A stretch of 8,765 nt of DNA, from assembly GCA_007118795.1 (NCBI GenBank), contig SKQX01000206.1, forward strand, positions 1-8,765, in the 5' to 3' direction. The notes under the pieces are model-generated. The model was not told the DNA's origin and searched no databases. It worked only from the letters and a program-made list of their open reading frames with translations. The translations under genes and the position numbers were made by a program. Below, piece by piece: positions 1 to 4,587 of this stretch; the first letter of the stretch is position 1, and each line of letters starts with the position of its first letter. Origin of the DNA: Thermoflexales bacterium. GTDB taxonomy: Bacteria; Chloroflexota; Anaerolineae; B4-G1.

Positions 1-121
1 GCTCCGGCTGCATTTCGGTGCCGCGCTGACCGCGGTGCACGAAGCTCTCCTCCAGCAGCTCGTCCATTGCCTCACGCAAGGTTCTCATCTCGCGCAAAGG
101 GCTCAGATTTGTGATGCTCAT
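1..121 (-). CDS. Hsp20/alpha-crystallin small heat-shock protein, N-terminal part only
   Basis: Partial gene reading leftward off the window edge; 40 codons are visible from the ATG at 121. The peptide opens MSITNLSPLREMRTL and continues REAMDELLEESFV. This matches the N-terminal arm usual in bacterial Hsp20 proteins (xxPLREMxxLREAMDxLxEESFV), which sits before the alpha-crystallin domain. The domain itself lies outside the window. Known family role: ATP-independent holdase that keeps unfolding cytosolic proteins soluble for DnaK/ClpB. The start is well supported: AGGAGGT lies 6 bases upstream, and the other nearby ATG (126) runs into a stop after two codons. The gene has the same orientation as the kinase operon but is separated from it by about 560 bp, so it probably has its own promoter. 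The call rests on the N-terminal arm only. Confidence 0.8.
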   Translation of the reverse strand, partial: MSITNLSPLREMRTLREAMDELLEESFVHRGQRGTEMQPE

Positions 122-127
122 TTCATT

Positions 128-134
128 ACCTCCT
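128..134 (-). promoter_or_regulatory. Shine-Dalgarno of the hsp20 gene
   Basis: AGGAGGT on the minus strand, 6 bases before the ATG at 121. It is a full anti-16S match, so strong translation is expected. It fixes the start of the partial Hsp20 gene. Confidence 0.85.
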
Positions 135-476
135 ATGTAGATATGTGATCAGAATGCGTTCCCAACGACCTTCACTTATCCTTGAGGGTATCAGGCTTGA
201 ACACCGCAGCTTTTCCCTTACCCTACCCCGTGAGCATTTCCCCGGGGCCGCTGATGTAAGTATTCTCGAAATCAAGGCCCGGCCGGACGGTCTTCACCAC
301 GCGGGTGTCGGAATCTCGCAAAGACCTAGGGCCCTCGAACCTGTCCTCAGGATGGACCAGACTGGGATTCGAGCCCGGACAACAGTTTGCCCCCAGAGCC
401 GGTGTATCCCACACCGCAGGCTGAACAGCTCGCGCACCAGCCCCCGAGCCCAAGTTGTCATTCCAGTGTCTTCTTG
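135..476. other. Non-coding stretch upstream of hsp20, no recognisable gene
   Basis: No reading frame here looks like a protein on either strand; the short open frames are rich in Arg, Ser and Pro and have no ribosome-binding site. No CIRCE element (TTAGCACTC-N9-GAGTGCTAA) and no convincing sigma-70 promoter is visible next to hsp20. A weak TTGGGA/TATCTA pair near 136-165 would put the transcript start inside the Shine-Dalgarno sequence, so it is not proposed. A tRNA-like T-arm motif near 365-378 does not fold into a tRNA. The stretch may be the long 5' leader of hsp20 or decayed sequence. Confidence 0.5.
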
Positions 477-526
477 GCCTGCTGACGCCTGGTTATGCCT
501 GCTAATGCCTGCTGATGCTTGCTGAT
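477..526. repeat. Five tandem 10-bp units, consensus GCCTGCTGAT
   Basis: Read on the plus strand, the units are GCCTGCTGAC, GCCTGGTTAT, GCCTGCTAAT, GCCTGCTGAT and GCTTGCTGAT, contiguous with no spacer. The second unit is the most diverged. The period is close to one helical turn. Function unknown: it could be a protein-binding array, a slippage-generated microsatellite, or part of the hsp20 leader. Confidence 0.8.
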
Positions 527-561
527 ACCCAGAGTTCATTCCTGACTCCCAACCGCATGAT

Positions 562-567
562 GTCATA
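562..567 (-). promoter_or_regulatory. Possible -10 element (TATGAC) next to the 11-bp boxes
   Basis: Minus-strand TATGAC matches TATAAT at four of six positions and lies 6 bp beyond the nearest TTAGA box. The boxes would occupy the -35 region, the arrangement known for PhoB-type activated promoters. No canonical -35 is present. If real, it would transcribe toward hsp20 with a leader of over 400 nt. Speculative. Confidence 0.25.
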
Positions 568-571
568 GGTG

Positions 572-614
572 CATTAGATCGGCGTTAGAGGGTTGTTAGA
601 GCTACATTAGAACG
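572..614. promoter_or_regulatory. Four direct TTAGA boxes at exact 11-bp spacing; candidate response-regulator site
   Basis: TTAGA occurs at 574, 585, 596 and 607 on the plus strand (TCTAA on the minus strand). Each copy is exactly 11 bp from the next, with little conservation between boxes beyond the base before the pentamer. OmpR/PhoB-family regulators are known to bind tandem direct repeats spaced 10-11 bp, one winged helix per repeat. The array lies beyond the 3' end of an OmpR/PhoB-type regulator gene and upstream of hsp20. The repeat is seen directly; the link to the regulator is inferred. Confidence 0.6.
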
Positions 615-619
615 GGTAA

Positions 620-639
620 CCCCCGCAGACCTGCGGGGG
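620..639 (-). terminator. GC-rich hairpin, probable terminator of the kinase-response regulator operon
   Basis: A perfect 9-bp inverted repeat (CCCCCGCAG / CTGCGGGGG) is separated by only 2 bases, so the real stem is probably 7-8 bp with a 4-6 base loop. It lies 45 bp past the stop codon of the response regulator gene, where the operon should end. On the minus strand it is followed by TTACCCGTTCTAATG, with no proper T-run, so intrinsic termination may be weak. It could also insulate the adjacent 11-bp boxes. Confidence 0.5.
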
Positions 640-683
640 CACAGTGGGGGAAAGGCGTCTCCGCCGGCGGCAGGTGGCGCAGT

Positions 684-1427
684 TTAGGGGCTGGTTCCTC
701 CTTGCCCCTCAGAGCCCTTTTCCTCAAAATCCACGAACCGGTAGCCCGTGCCTATCTCCGTGAAGATATAGCGTGGCTCCGAAGGGTCCGGTTCGATCTT
801 CTTCCGCAGGTAGCTGATGTACAGGCGTAGATTCTGTATCTCGTCCTGACCGTACTCATAGCCCCACACCTTGGACAGCAACGTCTCGTGGGGCATCACC
901 CATCCAGCGTTCTCTACCAGGTGGTACAGCAGCCGGAATTCGGTGGGACGCAGATGGATACGCTCGCCTTCCACGATGACCTCGCGTTTGTTGAAATCGA
1001 TGCTCAAGCGATCGTCAATCTCGAGGATCGACTCCTCGGGCCCCGCAGGACCCTGGACGCGGCGGAGAACCGCTTTGACCCGGCTAGCGAGCTCGCGGGC
1101 ACTGAAGGGTTTCGTGACATAATCGTCGGCTCCAAGCTCCAGCCCTCGCACTTTGTCTTCCTCTTCGTCCCGCACGGTGAGCATAATCACCGGGACGTTC
1201 GAGATCTCTCGGAGCATCCTAAGGGTCTCGAATCCATCGAGCTCCGGCATCATCACGTCCATGATCACCAGATCGGGCAGTTCGTTGCGGACCCGGTCCA
1301 GAGCCTCAATCCCGTTGTGGGCCTCGATCACGTGGTATCCCTCGAGCTCCAGATTCATGCGGATGAATCTCGTCATCCGGGGCTCGTCATCCACGACCAA
1401 GATCAAGCCGCCAGCATGCTCCATCAT
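684..1427 (-). CDS. OmpR/PhoB-family response regulator
   Basis: Cytosolic DNA-binding regulator of 247 residues, normal length for the family. The receiver domain (about 7-121) has the acidic pair D13-D14, the phospho-acceptor D57 in IMDVMMP, T84 and K106 in TKPF, so the phosphorylation site is intact. The winged-helix effector domain (about 133-233) shows the family pattern LRPTEFRLLYHL, the recognition-helix region NLRLYISYLRKKIEPD and the wing GTGYRFVD. The start is ATG 1427, because GGAGG lies 6 bases upstream; the in-frame GTG at 1448 lacks this support. It begins 17 bases after the stop of the 86-residue gene and is last in the operon. No histidine kinase is encoded in the window, so the phosphodonor is unknown. 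Crosstalk from the operon's Ser/Thr kinase is possible but inferred. The ending GSEGQGGTSP is a short disordered tail. Confidence 0.95.
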   Translation of the reverse strand: MMEHAGGLILVVDDEPRMTRFIRMNLELEGYHVIEAHNGIEALDRVRNELPDLVIMDVMMPELDGFETLRMLREISNVPVIMLTVRDEEEDKVRGLELGADDYVTKPFSARELASRVKAVLRRVQGPAGPEESILEIDDRLSIDFNKREVIVEGERIHLRPTEFRLLYHLVENAGWVMPHETLLSKVWGYEYGQDEIQNLRLYISYLRKKIEPDPSEPRYIFTEIGTGYRFVDFEEKGSEGQGGTSP

Positions 1428-1433
1428 AGGTGC

Positions 1434-1438
1434 CCTCC
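1434..1438 (-). promoter_or_regulatory. Shine-Dalgarno deciding the response regulator start
   Basis: GGAGG on the minus strand, 6 bases before ATG 1427. It selects this codon over the upstream in-frame GTG at 1448 and lies just after the stop of the preceding gene. Confidence 0.8.
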
Positions 1439-1444
1439 GGTACC

Positions 1445-1705
1445 TCACTCACGAATGAACGTGACGACCTCTTCCTCCACGTCGCTGGGCAGGACCTCCA
1501 GGCAGTGGATCCGCTGCCAGGGGTAGATGACTGTATCCGTCTCCGGGAGCACGTAGGAGACATCCCGTCCATCGCGGTATCGCACGTTATGAACCACCAG
1601 AATCCGATCCGTCGGTTCAGGCAAGCGATCTATTTCGCCGACGACAGGCTCTTCGTTCAGGACGTGAATGATCACCGTATGCGACCTTTCGCGCTCTTCC
1701 CTCAT
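1445..1705 (-). CDS. Small conserved-looking protein of unknown function, 86 residues
   Basis: Not assignable to a named family. Start ATG 1705 lies 4 bases after the stop of the FHA gene, and its own stop lies 17 bases before the response regulator, so it is embedded in the operon. The sequence is soluble and acidic, without signal peptide, membrane segment or cysteine cluster. It alternates hydrophobic strands: TVIIHVLNEEPVVGEID, ILVVHNVRYRDGRDV, DTVIYPWQRIHCLEVLP. It ends with the acidic stretch DVEEEVVTFIRE. The pattern suggests a small all-beta fold, perhaps an Sm-like or SH3-like barrel, where the IYPWQRIHCLEVL strand recalls proteins that place a functional group in a pocket. That fold is a guess. 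I have an impression of similar short proteins in Chloroflexota but cannot verify it. It may be an adaptor of the kinase module. Confidence 0.75.
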   Translation of the reverse strand: MREERERSHTVIIHVLNEEPVVGEIDRLPEPTDRILVVHNVRYRDGRDVSYVLPETDTVIYPWQRIHCLEVLPSDVEEEVVTFIRE

Positions 1706-1709
1706 ATTC

Positions 1710-2309
1710 TCAATCCCGGGTCAATACTCGGAGCTTCACGGAGCCCAACTGGAGTTCGTCACTGTGGTTGACAGGGTGGCGCAGGTGGGGCCTTATCCGC
1801 TCGCCATTGAGACGCGTCCCATTGGCGCTTCCCAGATCCTCCACGAAGAGGGCCCCCTCGTCGATGCAGATTCTGCAGTGACGGCGAGAAACGCCGCCCT
1901 CGTGACCCCCCTCCGCGGTAAGGTCCACATCCGGGAAGATGCCGTGAACTGAGTCAAGGCGTCCTATCTCAACTTTTCGCCCAGGGGGGAAAGGGATCTG
2001 GCGCCCGCTGGAGAGAACCTGAAGGCGCGGAAGCGCGCGGGAGTTCCGTCCGGACTGAGGTGGACCATCGTCCTGCCTCCGCCTCTTGCTACAGGTACCT
2101 CCCTCTCGATTCGAAGTAGGCTCCTCACCGAGGGGGGCCACACTAGGAAGATAGAAGCCGCATTCGATGCAGAACACCGTCCCTTCTCGGTACGTGGAGC
2201 CACAGCACCGACACCTAGCCAAGGCCGTCTCCCGCCAAGTTGATGGTACGGGTGCCATATCTGATCGTCTTGCGACCCCGCCCCGTCGCCTTTCCCAAGC
2301 TCGAGACAC
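1710..2309 (-). CDS. Zinc-ribbon plus FHA-domain protein
   Basis: Soluble phospho-threonine reader of up to 199 residues. Numbered from GTG 2309, a treble-clef or zinc-ribbon motif sits at 33-50 (CRCC, then CIEC; four cysteines as CxxC-x10-CxxC). A basic, probably disordered linker follows (about 60-92, with SKRRR), then an FHA domain (about 96-197). The FHA signature residues are present: G116-R117, S141-R-R-H144, and GSANGTRLNG at 160-169. These are the positions known to hold pThr peptides. Start is uncertain: GTG 2309 has GGAGG 6 bases upstream but overlaps the J/VWA gene by 95 bp; ATG 2258 lacks a Shine-Dalgarno; TTG 2222 would overlap by 8 bp and has GGGAG upstream. All three keep both domains. 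In the operon it probably reads phosphorylation by the encoded kinase. Confidence 0.9.
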   Translation of the reverse strand: MSRAWERRRGGVARRSDMAPVPSTWRETALARCRCCGSTYREGTVFCIECGFYLPSVAPLGEEPTSNREGGTCSKRRRQDDGPPQSGRNSRALPRLQVLSSGRQIPFPPGRKVEIGRLDSVHGIFPDVDLTAEGGHEGGVSRRHCRICIDEGALFVEDLGSANGTRLNGERIRPHLRHPVNHSDELQLGSVKLRVLTRD

Positions 2310-3693
2310 GCTTGGCCTCCAGCTTTGCTATCCTTGCCAGATCGTACTGCCCCGAGGCGAAGAGACGAGCCGCCACTGCTTCCAGCCTGCGACTTGCTTG
2401 ATCGATGCTGCCTTCGTCCAGAGCTGTCCATACCTGTTCCTGCATACGATAGAGGTTGACCCGTTCAAGCGCGTCCACCACGGCCGACGGAACCTGGCTG
2501 TCGTTGTGATCTGGCGGCTGGGTGATGAAGAGGCACCAGATGTCCCTCCTCAGAGTCTCAGAACGACCGCCGAGGGGGTTTACATCTCCTTGCAGCTCCA
2601 GCTGCAGGACTCGCTGTCCTCCGGGTGGACGCTGCTCAACGCTTATCTCAAGCAGAGCTTTCAGCGAACGCTGAAGCTCGAGGGATCCGAGCCCCATAAT
2701 CCCCCCATGGAGGACCAGGGGGCCAACATACGGGGAGACGAGAGAAGCGCTCTCCACAGCTACGCCTTCCGTGGGGTGCACCTGAAGAGTCAACCCACTA
2801 GCCACGACTCTCTTCAGCCCGCAAACCCTCTTCCGTAGCACATCGGTCGTCTGGGCAGGGGAGGCGATGTACGCCGAGGTTCCACCACTCCGATAAGCGA
2901 TCTGGTCGAGTAAGGAATCGTTCCAGTCGTCACCGATCCCCAGAGTGGTGATCCCTATATCCTTCAGTCCAGCCCCTTGGGCTTCCACCAGGCACTCTTC
3001 GTCGTCGCCGTACGTACGACCGTCCGTGATGAGGATCAGATGGCTGATGACACCCTCACGGTGATAGGCATCGAGCTGTTCCAGGCCCAGACGTAAGCCA
3101 CGGAGAATCTCGGTGCCACCTTTCGCTCGAAGAGACGCAATTCTGGTTCGGGCCTCGGTGCTGCTGATGCCCGTTCGGGCCGGCATGATCACTTCCGCTC
3201 GGTCGTCAAAGGCGACCACGGCCATTGCGTCATCGGGGTCTAGCGCGGCGACAGTCTGGTGGGCGGCTGCCTTCACGTGGTCCAGACGAGCTCCCTTCAT
3301 CGACGTGCTGCGGTCGATGACCAAGCATAAGTTGACCCGACGAGGTTGGTCCGCTAGTTCGGCTAGCGGTTCTACACACACCAGCACGTAGAGCATCTGC
3401 TTTGTGTGCAGCGCAGGCAGGCAATCCCTGCTCAGCACAACGTTCCAGGCTAGGGCCGGGGCGCTGGTGCTGGCAGGCTCGTTGCGCCGACGGTCGTAAT
3501 CACGGCGGCTGTCAGCATTCCCCAGGATCGTGTAAGCCTTCTGAATCTGATGGAACAGCCTGGTCGGTGTGTCGACTTCGCGGCTGTCAGGATGGTATCG
3601 CCGTGCCAGCTTGCGATACGCGCGCTGAATCTCCTCTCGGGATGCCGAAATCGGTACGCCGAGCACGCGATAGTAGTCACGATCCATCTTCAT
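2215..3693 (-). CDS. J-domain/VWA-domain fusion protein
   Basis: Cytosolic protein of 492 residues with no signal peptide or membrane helix. Residues 4-70 are a J-domain: DYYRVLGV, the HPD tripeptide at 34-36 needed to stimulate Hsp70 ATPase, and the DSRRDYDRRR end. After a short linker, residues about 100-290 form a von Willebrand A domain with a complete metal site: D127-x-S129-x-S131, T194 in GGTEI, and D224 in LITDGRT. Residues about 295-400 look like a beta-sandwich extension of the kind found after VWA domains in Ca-activated-chloride-channel-like proteins. Residues about 410-470 are helical (ALERVNLYRMQEQVWTAL) and the tail is basic. ATG 3693 follows the phosphatase stop by 6 bases, with only a weak AGG ahead; ATG 3687 is an alternative. 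Likely a metal-dependent scaffold that brings DnaK to a kinase-controlled complex (inference). The fusion itself is clear. Confidence 0.92.
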   Translation of the reverse strand: MKMDRDYYRVLGVPISASREEIQRAYRKLARRYHPDSREVDTPTRLFHQIQKAYTILGNADSRRDYDRRRNEPASTSAPALAWNVVLSRDCLPALHTKQMLYVLVCVEPLAELADQPRRVNLCLVIDRSTSMKGARLDHVKAAAHQTVAALDPDDAMAVVAFDDRAEVIMPARTGISSTEARTRIASLRAKGGTEILRGLRLGLEQLDAYHREGVISHLILITDGRTYGDDEECLVEAQGAGLKDIGITTLGIGDDWNDSLLDQIAYRSGGTSAYIASPAQTTDVLRKRVCGLKRVVASGLTLQVHPTEGVAVESASLVSPYVGPLVLHGGIMGLGSLELQRSLKALLEISVEQRPPGGQRVLQLELQGDVNPLGGRSETLRRDIWCLFITQPPDHNDSQVPSAVVDALERVNLYRMQEQVWTALDEGSIDQASRRLEAVAARLFASGQYDLARIAKLEAKRVSSLGKATGRGRKTIRYGTRTINLAGDGLG

Positions 3694-3699
3694 AGTAGC

Positions 3700-4563
3700 C
3701 TAGCCTGAGGGAGATCGCCAGAGGATGACGGTGATATTGTCGGGCCCACCAGCCCTGTTGGCGGCGGCGACGAGGCTCTGGCAGGCGCTCTGTACAGAGG
3801 GTGTGTCCTGGATCAGCTGGGTGATCTTGGCACTGCCCAAGACATTCCAGAGGCCGTCACTGCACAGCAACAAGTGGTTATCGGGGGCGATCCTGCGCAC
3901 GTGAGTATCTACTTCGAGCTGGCTGCCTTGTCCCACGGCTCGATACAACACGTTCTGCTGCGGATGGTTGGCTGCCTCATCAGCCGTGAGCTGACCGTTC
4001 TCGATCAGACGCTCCACTAATGTATGGTCGTGGGTGATCTGCTCCAGGCGGGCCTCGTCGATCAAGCAGGCCCGGCTATCTCCCACGTGAGCGATGTAAG
4101 CCTGCGGGCCGAGCACGAGGGCACAGGTCAGGGTCGTGCCTCCGCCTCGAACCTGCTGATACACAGCATCGTTGGCTGCCAAGACGGCGTCCACCAGGAT
4201 TTCGGTTAGGGAAGGTTGGTATGCATCGCTCTCCGTGCGAAGGAGGGCGGGCAAGTAACACCGACTGGTGATGTGGTGAGCTGAAACGCGAGCTGCCAAG
4301 GAGCTTGCCGCCTCACCCGCTCGGTGTCCTCCCATTCCGTCCGCCACGATGAAGAGACCGAACGGCGGCTGCTGATCATCTCCCTCTTGGACAGCTGAGA
4401 TGACCAGCACACTATCCTCGTTGTGATCCCGGATGGATCCCACATCGGTAGCCCACCCGACGTCGAGTCTGGGGGGATCAGGCGACCGAAGTTGCCCGGC
4501 CGCCGGGGCTGTCGTCGCAGTCGGTGGGTCCGGTCCTCTCAACAAGCTGCGCAGGAATCCCAC
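3700..4563 (-). CDS. PP2C-family (PPM) Ser/Thr protein phosphatase
   Basis: Metal-dependent phosphatase of 287 residues that removes phosphate from Ser/Thr, the natural antagonist of the adjacent kinase. All core motifs are present: RDHNED (D50), VADGMGGH (D75), GGGTTLTCAL (141-150), GDSR (D162), CSDGLW (D236) and GGPDNIT (D275). The metal-binding aspartates are intact, so activity is expected. About 30 N-terminal residues (rich in Pro, Thr, Ala) precede the domain and look disordered. There is no membrane helix, unlike many PstP/PrpC-type enzymes, so it acts in the cytosol. The start is a GTG with AGGAG 5 bases upstream. It lies 24 bases after the kinase stop and 6 bases before the J/VWA gene, so co-expression with both is expected. 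Confidence 0.96.
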   Translation of the reverse strand: MGFLRSLLRGPDPPTATTAPAAGQLRSPDPPRLDVGWATDVGSIRDHNEDSVLVISAVQEGDDQQPPFGLFIVADGMGGHRAGEAASSLAARVSAHHITSRCYLPALLRTESDAYQPSLTEILVDAVLAANDAVYQQVRGGGTTLTCALVLGPQAYIAHVGDSRACLIDEARLEQITHDHTLVERLIENGQLTADEAANHPQQNVLYRAVGQGSQLEVDTHVRRIAPDNHLLLCSDGLWNVLGSAKITQLIQDTPSVQSACQSLVAAANRAGGPDNITVILWRSPSG

Positions 4564-4568
4564 ACTTA

Positions 4569-4573
4569 CTCCT
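4569..4573 (-). promoter_or_regulatory. Shine-Dalgarno supporting the GTG start of the phosphatase
   Basis: AGGAG on the minus strand, 5 bases before GTG 4563, inside the 24-bp gap after the kinase gene. It supports a non-ATG start. Confidence 0.75.
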
Positions 4574-4587
4574 GGGGAACCTGGGCT

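Noticed and set aside
122..180. CIRCE or sigma-32-type heat-shock promoter directly upstream of hsp20.
   Set aside because: No TTAGCACTC dyad is found, and the only -35/-10 pair would start transcription inside the ribosome-binding site.
340..410. tRNA-like T-arm (GGGCTCGAATCCC on the minus strand, near a TCCA end).
   Set aside because: The stem next to the loop has a C-A mismatch, the acceptor strand has the wrong length and no matching 5' half or anticodon arm exists upstream. The plus-strand reading fails as well.
145..566. Open frames on both strands in the hsp20 upstream region (up to 126 codons).
   Set aside because: Composition is Arg/Ser/Pro-rich, no domain or ribosome-binding site is seen, and they run through the tandem repeats.
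477..611. CRISPR-like or iteron-type replication origin reading of the two repeat arrays.
   Set aside because: Units are 10-11 bp with no unique spacers, no Cas or Rep gene is present, and there is no AT-rich unwinding region or DnaA box cluster.
1428..1448. GTG 1448 as the start of the response regulator.
   Set aside because: It would overlap the upstream stop and add seven residues, while ATG 1427 has a perfect GGAGG at 6 bases.
888..1526. 212-codon plus-strand frame opposite the response regulator.
   Set aside because: It is a shadow of a highly conserved minus-strand gene; its His/Asp-rich product has no recognisable domain.
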